A program made the translations under genes and the position numbers. From GWF2-33-9 sp964500435 (GTDB lineage: Bacteria; Bacteroidota; Ignavibacteria; Kapaibacteriales; UBA2268), in assembly GCA_964500435.1 (NCBI GenBank), contig CAZCNL010000003.1:62001-126000 (forward strand): a stretch of 64,000 nucleotides of DNA, given 5' to 3'. The number at the start of each line of letters is the position of its first letter. Position 1 is the first letter of the stretch. Shown piece by piece: positions 52,673 through 62,203 of the stretch. The notes beneath the pieces were generated by a model. It was not told where the DNA came from and ran no database searches. It was given only the letters and a program-made list of their open reading frames with translations.

Positions 52673-54067
52673 ATGTTGAGCATCTTTTCTGTAATAGGAC
52701 GTTATATCATAAGAAAACATATAGCTCCATTTTTATTTGGAACTTTTCTCGTCGTTTTTCTGTTTTTAATGCAATATTTGATAAATTATTTAGATAAATT
52801 AGTTGGCAAAGGATTAAGTGCTTGGATAATAATACAATTAATTATATATCATTTGGGATGGATGGTAGTTTTAGCAATACCGATGGGAGTATTATTTTCA
52901 ACTTTGATGGCATTCGGCGGGCTTTCATCTAATTCTGAAATAACTGTAATTAAAGCAAGTGGTGGGAGTTTAATTTCACTTATGCGACCAATACTTTTTT
53001 TTGGTGTTTTACTTACAATTTTTGTTTTTTGGTTTAATGATGCAATATTGCCAGAAACAAATCACCAAGCGAAAGTATTATATTCTGATATAACAAGGAA
53101 AAAGCCTACATTTGCTTTGGAACCTGGGCAGTTTTCTAATCAAATCACCGGTTATACTATTTTATCAAGATTTTTAGATTCGGCAAGCGGAAAAATGACT
53201 GGAGTAACAATTTATGATAATTCTAAAATAGGTCAACAAAATGTTATTTCAGCTGATAGCGGTTATATTCGACCTAATGTGAATTTCGATAAAATGATTT
53301 TGACTTTATATAATGGTGAAATTCATCAATCATTTAATTTAAGACCCGATATTTATCGAATTATTAAGTTCAAAGATGCTCAAATACGAATTGAAACAGA
53401 GGATTTTGCATTCAAACGTTCAAGCGGTGAAATGCTTTCTCGTGGAGATCGTGAGCTTCATATTTCTGATATGGAAAAAATATTAGATGGATTAGACTCA
53501 AATATGACCGAACGGCAAGTTGATTTGGATAAATTACTGAAACAACATCTTGAATTAATCTTATATGGTAAGAACAATTACAATACATATTACCAAAGTC
53601 AAATTATAAAAAATGATTCATTATTGAATTTACACTTAAACGCATTAAAAAATGCACAAATGCAAATTGAGTACTTCCGAAACTCGGTGCAAGCTAATAT
53701 AAATATGATTGAATCCATACGTAAACGACAAAATCAATACATTGTGGAAATTCAAAAAAAATATGCGATACCTTTCGCCTGCTTAATTTTTGTTTTAATT
53801 GGAGCACCATTGGGAATAGTTATTCGAAGAGGTAATTTTGGTTTAAGTGCAATTTTGAGCCTTGCGTTTTATATTTTTTATTGGGTATTTTTGATAGGTG
53901 GCGAAAAACTTGCAGATAGAGATTTTATTTCTCCAACTTTAAGTATGTGGTCAGCAAACATAATCATCGGTATTGTTGGAATTATTTTGACAATTAGAGT
54001 AAATCGAGAAAGTTTTAAATATCCTGTTCTTGATTTATTGCGAAAATTGAAAATTCTTAAGACATAA
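52673..54067 (+). CDS. LptF/LptG (YjgP/YjgQ) family permease
   Basis: The 464-residue protein has the LptF/G design: three N-terminal helices (RYIIRKHIAPFLFGTFLVVF in parts; GLSAWIIIQLIIYHLGWMVVLAIPMGVLFSTLMAFGG in parts), a large periplasmic jellyroll domain with a helical insert (about 120-360), and three C-terminal helices (IPFACLIFVLIGAPLGIVIRRGN; FWLIGGEKLADR-like). It should extract LPS or a similar lipid from the inner membrane with the LptB ATPase. The helical insert (DGLDSNMTERQVDLDKLLKQ onwards) is longer than in E. coli LptF/G. Whether it is F or G cannot be told. It lies between the GWxTD and PAP2 genes. Confidence 0.88.
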   Translation: MLSIFSVIGRYIIRKHIAPFLFGTFLVVFLFLMQYLINYLDKLVGKGLSAWIIIQLIIYHLGWMVVLAIPMGVLFSTLMAFGGLSSNSEITVIKASGGSLISLMRPILFFGVLLTIFVFWFNDAILPETNHQAKVLYSDITRKKPTFALEPGQFSNQITGYTILSRFLDSASGKMTGVTIYDNSKIGQQNVISADSGYIRPNVNFDKMILTLYNGEIHQSFNLRPDIYRIIKFKDAQIRIETEDFAFKRSSGEMLSRGDRELHISDMEKILDGLDSNMTERQVDLDKLLKQHLELILYGKNNYNTYYQSQIIKNDSLLNLHLNALKNAQMQIEYFRNSVQANINMIESIRKRQNQYIVEIQKKYAIPFACLIFVLIGAPLGIVIRRGNFGLSAILSLAFYIFYWVFLIGGEKLADRDFISPTLSMWSANIIIGIVGIILTIRVNRESFKYPVLDLLRKLKILKT

Positions 54068-54073
54068 ATATTT

Positions 54074-54988
54074 ATGAAGACAAGTAAATTATTTTTTTTC
54101 TTTTTTTTCGTTAGTTATTTAAGTAGCCAATTCCTTAACGCCGACGATTTTGTTTTAAGAAATCTTTGTAAAATTTCAGATGAAGAAAAAAGTAAAACCG
54201 AAAATTTTGCAGAAAATTCAAGTCTATATCCATATATTTTTTCAACTACCCAAGAAGCATTATATCTTGGTGGGGGAATTACGTCGTTTACTTTGGGATA
54301 TTTACTTCAAAAATCCATTAACGACGTGACACTTTACGAGTTATCACAATTATCAAAAAATGACATTAATTCATTGGACCGATTTGCTACTAATTACGGT
54401 TGTAAAACACTTTCTAATTTGAGTGATTATGTTGTCGGTATTATTTTTTTAAGTCCGACATTATTGTTTTTTGATGAAAAAATTCAACAACAAGCCTTTT
54501 CTACAATTGTTTTATATGGTGAAACAATACTGTATGCCGGAGCTTTACCAATGCTTACAAAAAAAATTATTCCTCGATTTCGCCCTTATACATATAATAA
54601 TAATTTCGATATTCTAACAAGAATGAATTCTGACTCACGGACATCTTTTTTCTCGGGACATACTTGTGTTGCGTTTGCAAGTGCAGTTTTTCTATCAAGC
54701 GTTTTTTCAGATTTTAATCCAAATTCAAATTTAAAAACTTATGTTTGGTTGAGCAGTCTTTCCGCTGCAACATTTGTAGGATATCTGCGAGTTTCCTCAG
54801 GTTACCATTTTCCTACAGATGTAATTGTTGGTGCTTTGGTTGGTTCTTCAATTGGTTATCTAATTCCTTATTTTCATAAGGAATACAATGAATCGCAAAG
54901 TGCGAACGTAAAATACATTAAAGAGTTCACTATTTTACCAAGTTTAGATAATCAAACACTTGGCATAAGTTTTAATATTAAATTTTAA
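54074..54988 (+). CDS. PAP2-superfamily phosphatase, secreted or membrane-bound
   Basis: The 304-residue protein has a signal peptide or first helix (about 1-22, ending QFLNAD). The PAP2 active-site motifs are all present: KKIIPRFRP (around residue 165), FFSGHT (around 195) and RVSSGYHFPTD (around 240). Several hydrophobic helices lie between them. Such enzymes remove phosphate from lipid phosphates such as undecaprenyl diphosphate or lipid A phosphates on the periplasmic side. It starts 6 bp after the LptF/G-type permease, so a lipid-linked role in the same operon is likely, though the substrate is unknown. Confidence 0.87.
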   Translation: MKTSKLFFFFFFVSYLSSQFLNADDFVLRNLCKISDEEKSKTENFAENSSLYPYIFSTTQEALYLGGGITSFTLGYLLQKSINDVTLYELSQLSKNDINSLDRFATNYGCKTLSNLSDYVVGIIFLSPTLLFFDEKIQQQAFSTIVLYGETILYAGALPMLTKKIIPRFRPYTYNNNFDILTRMNSDSRTSFFSGHTCVAFASAVFLSSVFSDFNPNSNLKTYVWLSSLSAATFVGYLRVSSGYHFPTDVIVGALVGSSIGYLIPYFHKEYNESQSANVKYIKEFTILPSLDNQTLGISFNIKF

Positions 54989-54996
54989 ATTCCATT

Positions 54997-55509
54997 TTAT
55001 TTTTTTGTCAAAATGAACTTTATAATATCCTCAGCCCAAGAAATACTTGGATATTCAACTATTCTTCCGATTTCGTTCCCTTCCAATAAAATTACTAAAG
55101 TTGGAACTTTTTCAATCGAAAAGCTAGATGAAGTGTTCGTTGGTTCAAGTTTATTTCTGTCAACACCAAAAAGTTTGAATTTTTCTTTCGGAAGTTCTAT
55201 TAAATCGAATAGTTTTATAATTTTTGGTAACTCGCTTTTTGAATCACCACACCATGAACCTGCAAAAATTAAGAAAGAAATATCAGAATTGCTAATTAGA
55301 TTTTTCAATGAATCTAAACTGCTTTGAGAAAATAAATTATCTGCAGCATTTTCCCAATGCGTTTCTGTTTGCCACTCCTCCCAAGTTGAGATGCCAATTA
55401 CCATAATTTTACCATTTTCGTCAGTGTAAACCTCCGGTTTGGTAAAAGCATTTGTGAAGGCAATTAATAAAGTAATTGATGTTATGCAAAATAATTTAAT
55501 CAAATTCAT
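54997..55509 (-). CDS. Thioredoxin-like protein with CxxS motif, secreted
   Basis: The 170-residue protein has a signal peptide (about 1-23, ending TNAFTK) and a thioredoxin-like fold (about 55-170). The active site is W86-C87-G-D-S90, so the second cysteine is serine; the cis-proline is in EKVPTLVIL. LFGVDRNKLEP occupies the third strand. CxxS thioredoxins cannot cycle as dithiol oxidoreductases, but may form mixed disulphides or act as monothiol isomerases. The CGDS motif is seen in a Bacteroidota thioredoxin group, so it is not necessarily a mutation. It lies 11 bp before the end of the adenine deaminase gene region on the same strand. Confidence 0.83.
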   Translation of the reverse strand: MNLIKLFCITSITLLIAFTNAFTKPEVYTDENGKIMVIGISTWEEWQTETHWENAADNLFSQSSLDSLKNLISNSDISFLIFAGSWCGDSKSELPKIIKLFDLIELPKEKFKLFGVDRNKLEPTNTSSSFSIEKVPTLVILLEGNEIGRIVEYPSISWAEDIIKFILTKK

Positions 55510-55520
55510 AAAAAATCCCT

Positions 55521-57143
55521 TTATTGTTCAATAAATTTAAATGATTCTCCATCAAATAAACCTTTATCACTTAATTTAATTTTAGGAATAACCAATAGTG
55601 CCATAAATGAAAGTGTCATAAAAGGAGCAACAAATGGACAACCTAATTTTTTTGCTTCATCTTGAATTTGTAAATACTTACGAGCGACCTCCCAAGCATC
55701 ATCATTTGCCATTAATCCTGCAATTGGAAGAGGAAGAGCTTTTGGGGTTTTTCCGTCAAAGACCACCATCCCGCCCTGAGATTTTATTACTTCATTTACT
55801 GCAATTGAAATAGAATGATTATCAACCCCAACAGCAATAATATTGTGTGAATCGTGTCCAACACTTGTTGCTAATGCTCCTTTTCTTAATCCAAAACCTT
55901 TAATAAGAGCAACTGCTGGTTTTCTATCTTGGTATCGATTAACAACAGTAATTTTTAAAACATCATCTTGTATGCTTGTTTGGACGTCCGAATTTTGAAT
56001 TTTTGGAGTGTATTCAACTTTTTCAGTAATTAACTCGCCATCAATTGGTTGTATGATTTGCAATGTTTTATTTTTTGGAGTTAGCACGAAATCTTCCGGT
56101 AATTTCGGTTTTGCTATAAAGTTGTTAATAGGGGTAACTTTTTGATGAGGAATTTTTGTAGATCCATTTTCAGCAATTAAAACACCGTTGACATAAGTGT
56201 GAGTAATTTTGAATTCTTGGAAATTATTAATTACGATGAAATCAGCTGGGTCGCCGACTTGAAGTAATCCAACATCCAAATTATAATGTCGAATTGGATT
56301 TAACGATGCGATTTTAAGGACATTCATCACATCGTAACCTAAATCAAATGCACGCAAAACAACATCACGTATATGCATTTCTGTTAAATGGTCTGGATGA
56401 GCGTCATCAGTGCAAAACATACACATTTCGGGAAATTCTTCAATTAAAGGAGCAAGAGTTTCAAAATTTTTAGCTGCAGACCCTTCACGGATTAATACTT
56501 TCATACCTGATTTTATTTTATCAATTGCTTCCTCTAAAGAATAGCATTCATGGTCGGTTGATATTCCAGCACTGACATACTTTTCAGCATCTTTTCCTTT
56601 TAATCCTGGTGCATGTCCATCAATTGGTTTATTTAATTTTTTTGCTAAATTGATTTTTTCCATAACTTCTTGAAATTCAAATAAAACACCAGGGAAGTTC
56701 ATCATTTCACTTAGATATTTTAAATTATATTTATTAAATAAAGTATCGAGTTCGGAAATCCCGATTTTTGCACCAGAACTTTCGAAATTAGTTGCTGGCA
56801 CGCACGATGGTGCACCAAAATAAATTTTAAAAGGTACTGTTTTTGAGTTTTCTATCATAAATTCAATTCCTTCGAGCCCCATAACATTTGCAATTTCGTG
56901 AGGATCTGAAACTGTTGCAACTGTTCCGTGAATTGAAGCAAGCCGTGCAAACTCACTTGGTGGAAGCATCGAACTTTCTATATGTACGTGAGAATCAACA
57001 AATCCTGGTAAAATATAATTTTTATATGTTTTACGATTTTTTTCGATTTTTGAAATTTTCCCATTTTCAATATAAACTGTTGCGGGAAATATCTTTTCAG
57101 AAATTAAATCAATAACATTTCCGGAAATTTGAAATGTATCCAT
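55521..57143 (-). CDS. ade: Adenine deaminase
   Basis: The 540-residue enzyme is an amidohydrolase. It has the metal-binding FVDSHVHIESSMLPP at residues about 48-62, GVLFEFQEV, KPIDGHAPGLKG, STDHECYSLEEA and CTDDAHPDHL in order, then the C-terminal adenine-deaminase domain (about 380-540; GHDSHNIIAVGVDN, LPLPIAGLMAND). It converts adenine to hypoxanthine and ammonia in purine salvage, with Mn or Fe. Length matches the family (about 540-600). It is upstream of the thioredoxin-like gene (11 bp), but no metabolic link is apparent. Confidence 0.94.
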   Translation of the reverse strand: MDTFQISGNVIDLISEKIFPATVYIENGKISKIEKNRKTYKNYILPGFVDSHVHIESSMLPPSEFARLASIHGTVATVSDPHEIANVMGLEGIEFMIENSKTVPFKIYFGAPSCVPATNFESSGAKIGISELDTLFNKYNLKYLSEMMNFPGVLFEFQEVMEKINLAKKLNKPIDGHAPGLKGKDAEKYVSAGISTDHECYSLEEAIDKIKSGMKVLIREGSAAKNFETLAPLIEEFPEMCMFCTDDAHPDHLTEMHIRDVVLRAFDLGYDVMNVLKIASLNPIRHYNLDVGLLQVGDPADFIVINNFQEFKITHTYVNGVLIAENGSTKIPHQKVTPINNFIAKPKLPEDFVLTPKNKTLQIIQPIDGELITEKVEYTPKIQNSDVQTSIQDDVLKITVVNRYQDRKPAVALIKGFGLRKGALATSVGHDSHNIIAVGVDNHSISIAVNEVIKSQGGMVVFDGKTPKALPLPIAGLMANDDAWEVARKYLQIQDEAKKLGCPFVAPFMTLSFMALLVIPKIKLSDKGLFDGESFKFIEQ

Positions 57144-57210
57144 TTTGTTTCCTTTGTTGAATGAAAAAGAAACTAAATTACAAAAAAAACAGTTAGTGTA
57201 GTAAATAATA

Positions 57211-58521
57211 TTATTCTAATGGATAGTTCATTGATTTTAACCATTTGCGAATTTGGGCTGCAGTTTTTGTATTTGCGGGAGCTAATCTTAAAAATTGATT
57301 AAAATCACGTGCTGCATGGTCGAATTTTTTATCTTCTTTAAATGCAATTCCTCGATTTAAAAAGCCAATATAATTATCTGGCTTTAATTCAATAGCCAAT
57401 GTAAAATCTTCTTGGGCTTTACCGAAATAACGAATTTTCATAAAAGCATTACCACGACTAACATAACCATTGAAGAATTTTGGGTTGATTGTTATTGCTT
57501 TTGTGTATTCTTTTATTGCATCGTGAAATTTTTCTTTATGAAAAAAGACGTTTCCTTTACCAAAGTAAGCCAAATACATTTCTGGGTCTAAATAAATTGC
57601 ATTATTATAATCTGAAATTGCTTCATTATATTTTTTATTATAAAAATATGCATTTGCACGATTAAAATATAGTTGTGCAGAATTAGGATTTAAAGCCAAT
57701 GCTGATGAATAATCTTCGATTGCTTTTCCGAATTCTTTCATTGAAAAATGTGCAACACCAAGATTGTTGTATGCATTGAAATCTTCAGGATTTAATTCTA
57801 TTAATTTTTGAAAATCTCTCAAAGCATTTTTGAAATCCTTCATTTTTATATAAATCATACCTCGATAATTATATCCAACACTTTGTTCGGGATTTCTTTC
57901 TATTGCAATGGAAAAATCGCTTAGTGCTTGTTTGTATTGTCTAATATTGGAATAGGCGATCCCACGAGATAAATATGCTTTATCGTTTTGTGGTTCGTAA
58001 TGAATTGCCTCGTGATAATACTCAATGGCTTTCTGAAATTCTTTTCTTGAAATATAAATATTTGCTATTTGAAAATATGCTGGACCATAAGAACCATTCA
58101 ATTCTAAGGTATGTTCAAAATCTGCGAGTGCTTCATCATAATTTTTTTTATATAAATAACACATTCCACGTTTAAAAAAGGCAAAAGATAAAGAGGGATT
58201 TAATTCGATTGCTTTGTTCAAATCAGAAAAAGCAGCGTCTATTTGCCTTAAATCCAAATATAAAGAACCTCTTTTAAAATATGCAAAAGAAAAATCAGGG
58301 TTTAAAACTATTGCGTTATTAAAATCGGTAATTGCTTTGCTAAAATCCTTAATTTGAGCAAAAATGGAGCCCCTTTTGAAATAAGCAGTAGCTGAACGAG
58401 TGTTGAAATCTAAAGCTCTCGTATAGCACTCTAATGCTTTATCTAATTCCTCAGTTTTGAGAAATTCATCTCCTCGGTCAATCCAAAGTTCTGCCTCTCT
58501 TAAATCTTGTGTTTGCGCCAT
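57211..58521 (-). CDS. Cytosolic TPR-repeat protein (about 12 repeats)
   Basis: The 436-residue protein is almost wholly tetratricopeptide repeats, about twelve in tandem, each 34 residues (e.g. ATAYFKRGSIFAQIKDFSKA, PAYFQIANIYISRKEFQKA, SAQLYFNRANAYFYNKKYNEA). It has no signal peptide, so it is probably cytoplasmic. Repeats are highly regular with the canonical G8/A20/F24/A27/P32 pattern. It should form a superhelical scaffold for protein partners. No further domain is visible. It lies between adenine deaminase and coaBC on the minus strand and has no evident operon link. Function unknown. Confidence 0.88.
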   Translation of the reverse strand: MAQTQDLREAELWIDRGDEFLKTEELDKALECYTRALDFNTRSATAYFKRGSIFAQIKDFSKAITDFNNAIVLNPDFSFAYFKRGSLYLDLRQIDAAFSDLNKAIELNPSLSFAFFKRGMCYLYKKNYDEALADFEHTLELNGSYGPAYFQIANIYISRKEFQKAIEYYHEAIHYEPQNDKAYLSRGIAYSNIRQYKQALSDFSIAIERNPEQSVGYNYRGMIYIKMKDFKNALRDFQKLIELNPEDFNAYNNLGVAHFSMKEFGKAIEDYSSALALNPNSAQLYFNRANAYFYNKKYNEAISDYNNAIYLDPEMYLAYFGKGNVFFHKEKFHDAIKEYTKAITINPKFFNGYVSRGNAFMKIRYFGKAQEDFTLAIELKPDNYIGFLNRGIAFKEDKKFDHAARDFNQFLRLAPANTKTAAQIRKWLKSMNYPLE

Positions 58522-58602
58522 TTTTGTTAATATTCTTCTTGTTTTTATTTCTTATCGGTAAATTTTCAAAAATAATTAAAATTGTTAAAAGTAAATTTTG
58601 AA

Positions 58603-59973
58603 TTAATTTTGTGTGAAATCTATAACCTTTTCTAAGATTATTTTAGCTACTTCTTTTTTTGACATTTTTTCGTAATCAAATCGTTCATTTTTTCGATTAA
58701 TAATTGTAACTTGATTAAAATCACTTTGAAACGTAGAATCAGGAACCAGCGTAGAATTTATTACTATTAAATCAGCATTCTTCTCAATTAACTTCTTTTG
58801 CCCATATTCTACTTCGTTTTGCGATTCAAGTGCAAAACCAACTAATATTTGATGTGCCTTTTTTTGTTTACCAACTGATAATAAAATATCTTTGGTTGGA
58901 ATAAATTCTATGTTCAAATTTCCTTCAACTTCATTTTTTTTGATTTTCTTGTCAAATTTATTTTTGGGTGTAAAATCTGCAACCGCTGCAGCCATTATCA
59001 CAACATCTTGATTTTCAAAGTTTTCTATTACTGCATTATACATATCTTCAGCGGAAACTACATTAATTCTATTAATGTCACTTGAACAACTTAAATTTAC
59101 TGGTCCAGTAATCAAAGTAACATCAGCTCCGAACTGTTTCGCAGCTTCAGCAATTGCAAATCCCATTTTTCCACTTGATGAATTCGATAAATAACGTACT
59201 GTATCTATTTGTTCAATTGTTGGTCCTGCTGTAATAAGTACTTTTTTATTTGAGAAATATTTACTTAATTTTTCATTTTGAAATTTATGCTTTAATAATG
59301 TAAATTCAAGCTCGGTATTGAACTCATTTTTTTCAATCGTTTCTTCTATTGTTTCAAGGGATTTATTCAAAAGGACATTATCTTCATTTAAAATCTTTGT
59401 ATGATTATCTGTTGAATTTAAACTTTTTGTGATATAATCTATGATAACAGAAATATCTGCCAATCTGCCTAAGCCGGAAAGTCCGCTGGCAAGTTCTCCT
59501 TCGTCTGGAGGAATTATAGTAAATCCGAAATCTTTTAAAATTTGAATATTATTTTGAGTTGCAGGATATTCAAACATAGTTGTATCCATAGCTGGTGCAA
59601 TCAGCAAAGGGATATGTTTTGGTAATGCCATAAAAACAGCGGTTAAAGCATTGTCTGCAAGTCCATTAGCGAGCTTTGATAAAGTTGATGCTGAACAAGG
59701 AGCAATAATAGCTAAATCACACCAATGAGCTAAATGTATATGCCAAGCACCATTGCTTTGGGAATTTAAATCAAACATATCAAATACAACAGGGTTTTTG
59801 CTTACACTCGATAGTGTTATTGGCGTCACAAATTCTTTTGCTGCTGGAGTCATTATTACTTTTACTTCGGCACCTTCTTTAATTAATTCACGAACAAGCA
59901 TAGGTGCTTTATATGCAGCAATTGAACCCGAAACACCTAAAAGTATTTTCTTTCCTTCTAATATTCTTTTCAT
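58603..59973 (-). CDS. coaBC: Bifunctional phosphopantothenoylcysteine decarboxylase / phosphopantothenate-cysteine ligase
   Basis: I start at the ATG at 59971-59973 (456 aa), where the family N-terminus MKRILEGKKILLGVSGSIAA begins; an upstream in-frame ATG adds 14 poorly conserved residues. The CoaC domain (about 1-175) has GVSGSIAAYKAP, the flavin-site LAHWCDLAIIAPCSA and PAMDTTMFEYP. The CoaB domain (about 245-450) has VLITAGPTIEQIDTVRYLSN, SSGKMGFAIAEAA, and AAAVADFTP with KIKKNE. Together they make 4'-phosphopantetheine from 4'-phosphopantothenate and cysteine. The linker between domains is about 65 residues of Asn/Glu-rich sequence, longer than the usual short link. Confidence 0.94.
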   Translation of the reverse strand: MKRILEGKKILLGVSGSIAAYKAPMLVRELIKEGAEVKVIMTPAAKEFVTPITLSSVSKNPVVFDMFDLNSQSNGAWHIHLAHWCDLAIIAPCSASTLSKLANGLADNALTAVFMALPKHIPLLIAPAMDTTMFEYPATQNNIQILKDFGFTIIPPDEGELASGLSGLGRLADISVIIDYITKSLNSTDNHTKILNEDNVLLNKSLETIEETIEKNEFNTELEFTLLKHKFQNEKLSKYFSNKKVLITAGPTIEQIDTVRYLSNSSSGKMGFAIAEAAKQFGADVTLITGPVNLSCSSDINRINVVSAEDMYNAVIENFENQDVVIMAAAVADFTPKNKFDKKIKKNEVEGNLNIEFIPTKDILLSVGKQKKAHQILVGFALESQNEVEYGQKKLIEKNADLIVINSTLVPDSTFQSDFNQVTIINRKNERFDYEKMSKKEVAKIILEKVIDFTQN

Positions 59974-60107
59974 TTCATTGCATAATTTTGTATTTTGAAA
60001 TCTAAAGAATTTCAAATTTACTTTATTATTTTTAAATTACAATAAAAGAAATTTATAATTGTTAATAAAATTCTATATATAAAATAATATATAAGGAAGG
60101 AGGAAAA

Positions 60108-61415
60108 TTGGATTTAGTAGCAATAGTGGGACGACCAAATGTGGGGAAATCGACTTTGTTTAACAGATTGGTCGGTTCGAGATTCGCAATTGTCGAATCA
60201 GAACCTGGAATAACCAGAGATAGAATTTATGGTGAAGCTGAATGGACTGGAATTAGATTCAAACTTGTCGATACTGGTGGTTTCATTCCCGGAAATGCTG
60301 AGATAATGGATGCTTCAATACGGGAACAAGCACTACTTGCTATTTCTGAAGCAAATGTTATTTTGTTTGTACTTGATGCTCGAGATGGTATTACAGATTT
60401 TGACAAAGAAATTGCGAATATTTTAAGAGCTTCAAAGAAAGAAGTTTTAGTTGTTATTAATAAATGTGATAATGTTTCTCAAGATAATTTAGCATATGAA
60501 TTTTGGCAATTGGGTTTGGGTGAGCCTTTTCCAATTTCTTCTATGAATGGACACGGCACTGGTGAATTTTTAGATGAATTAGTGAAAAAAATACAAATTT
60601 CAAACGAAGAAGATGTTCAAGATACAAGATTGAAAATTTGTTTTGTCGGCAGACCTAATGTTGGTAAATCCAGTTTAACAAACGCATTATTAGGTGAAGC
60701 TCGTTCAATCGTAACTGATGTGCCAGGTACGACAAGGGATGCAATTGACAGTGTTTATAAATACTATGGCGAAGAAATTGTTCTGATTGATACTGCAGGT
60801 TTAAGAAAACGAAGCACTATTAAAGAAAATGTTGAAATGTACAGTATTTTAAGAACTGCTCGAGCTATAGAAAGAAGTGATGTTGGTGTTGTTTTACTTG
60901 ATGCCACTCGTGGTTTAGAAGATCAAGACAAAAAAATTATCAATATGCTAGATGAAGCAAGAAAAGGTATTTTGATTGCTGTAAATAAATGGGATTTAGT
61001 CGAAAAAGATACAAACACTGTCGAAGCTTTTAAACGTGATTTTTACGAACAATTGCCTTCTTATAGTTATGTTCCTTTAGTTTTTATATCTGCTTTAACG
61101 AAACAAAGAATAGTAAAAATAATTGAGATTGCAAAATCTATTGACGAGAAGAGAAAAACTCATATTAAAACATCAGAGTTAAATGATGTTCTGTTACCGA
61201 CATTAGATTTGACTCCGACACCATCAGTTAGAGGAAAAGATTTAAAGATTAATTTTATCACCCAAGTGAAAACGGAACCACCTGTTTTCGCCTTTTTTTG
61301 TAATGATCCAAAATTAATTCCGGATAATTACAAAAGATTTTTAGAAAATCAAATAAGAAAAAATTGGGATTTTTCAGGAGTCCCAATTTCTTTAATTTTC
61401 AGGAAAAAAAATTAG
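60108..61415 (+). CDS. der: Ribosome biogenesis GTPase Der (EngA)
   Basis: The 435-residue protein has two tandem G domains and a C-terminal KH-like domain. G1 motifs are GRPNVGKST (8-16) and GRPNVGKSS (about 184-192). Each is followed by DTGG or DTAG and NKCD or NKWD. The KH-like part (about 355-435) includes TPSVRGKDLKINFITQVK. Der acts in 50S subunit assembly. The start is TTG at 60108, supported by a strong Shine-Dalgarno GGAAGGAGGA about 5 nt upstream, rare in this AT-rich window. The stop codon abuts that of the convergent lpxA with no base between. Confidence 0.96.
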   Translation: MDLVAIVGRPNVGKSTLFNRLVGSRFAIVESEPGITRDRIYGEAEWTGIRFKLVDTGGFIPGNAEIMDASIREQALLAISEANVILFVLDARDGITDFDKEIANILRASKKEVLVVINKCDNVSQDNLAYEFWQLGLGEPFPISSMNGHGTGEFLDELVKKIQISNEEDVQDTRLKICFVGRPNVGKSSLTNALLGEARSIVTDVPGTTRDAIDSVYKYYGEEIVLIDTAGLRKRSTIKENVEMYSILRTARAIERSDVGVVLLDATRGLEDQDKKIINMLDEARKGILIAVNKWDLVEKDTNTVEAFKRDFYEQLPSYSYVPLVFISALTKQRIVKIIEIAKSIDEKRKTHIKTSELNDVLLPTLDLTPTPSVRGKDLKINFITQVKTEPPVFAFFCNDPKLIPDNYKRFLENQIRKNWDFSGVPISLIFRKKN

Positions 61416-62198
61416 TTAACTTCGGTAAACTCCACGAGGGGAATTTTGAATGAAATCAATAATTTCTTGAATAATTTCGTTTGGCTGTTGTTCTTCAAGA
61501 TATTTATTTATTGCGTCTGTATTGTTTAATCCACTATTAAATATTGCTTTGTAAAAATTACTGATTTCCATAATAGCTTCTTTGGAAAATCCTCGTCTTT
61601 TCAAGCCAATATAGTTAATTCCTTCAAATTTTGGGTCAGAACCTGAAACAATGGAATAAGGAACAACATCTTTAACAATTTTTGTATCACCACCAATAAA
61701 AGCATGCTTGCCAATTATACAAAATTGATGAACTTTTGAAAATCCACCAAATATTACCCAATCTTCGACGTGAACATGTCCGGCAATTTGAGTTGAATTG
61801 GAAAAAATAGTGTTATTGCCGACTTTGCAATCGTGTGCGATGTGGCAATATTCCATTATCAGATTATTATTACCAACTTTTGTTGTGTAGGTTGAAGCTG
61901 TTGCTCGATTAATAGTAACAAATTCACGGATAGTATTATTATCCCCAATTTCTACGAATGTTTTTTCGTTATTATATTTTAAATCTTGTGGATTTGTACC
62001 TAAAATTGTTTGATGAAAAATAACATTATTCTTACCAATACGGACGCCATTATCAATAAAATTTGAAGTACCGATAGTTGTATTATCCCCAATTACTACA
62101 TCATCTTTGATAATTGTAAAAGCATCAATTTTAACATTAACTCCAATTTGAGCTTTCGGTGAAACAATTGCTGTTGGGTGAATAAAAACTTCATTCAT
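61416..62198 (-). CDS. lpxA: UDP-N-acetylglucosamine acyltransferase LpxA
   Basis: The 260-residue protein is a left-handed beta-helix of hexapeptide repeats (FIHPTAIVSPKAQIGVNVKI, IAHDCKVGNNTIFSNSTQIAG) with a C-terminal helical domain (GLKRRGFSKEAIMEISNFYK). The catalytic histidine is in EYCHIAHDCKVG. It transfers a 3-hydroxyacyl chain from ACP to UDP-GlcNAc, the first step of lipid A synthesis, in the cytosol. It starts 5 bp after the lpxC/fabZ gene in the same direction, the usual order in Bacteroidota and Chlorobiota. lpxD, the third enzyme, is at 5.7-6.7 kb. Confidence 0.96.
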   Translation of the reverse strand: MNEVFIHPTAIVSPKAQIGVNVKIDAFTIIKDDVVIGDNTTIGTSNFIDNGVRIGKNNVIFHQTILGTNPQDLKYNNEKTFVEIGDNNTIREFVTINRATASTYTTKVGNNNLIMEYCHIAHDCKVGNNTIFSNSTQIAGHVHVEDWVIFGGFSKVHQFCIIGKHAFIGGDTKIVKDVVPYSIVSGSDPKFEGINYIGLKRRGFSKEAIMEISNFYKAIFNSGLNNTDAINKYLEEQQPNEIIQEIIDFIQNSPRGVYRS

Positions 62199-62203
62199 AA
62201 TTT

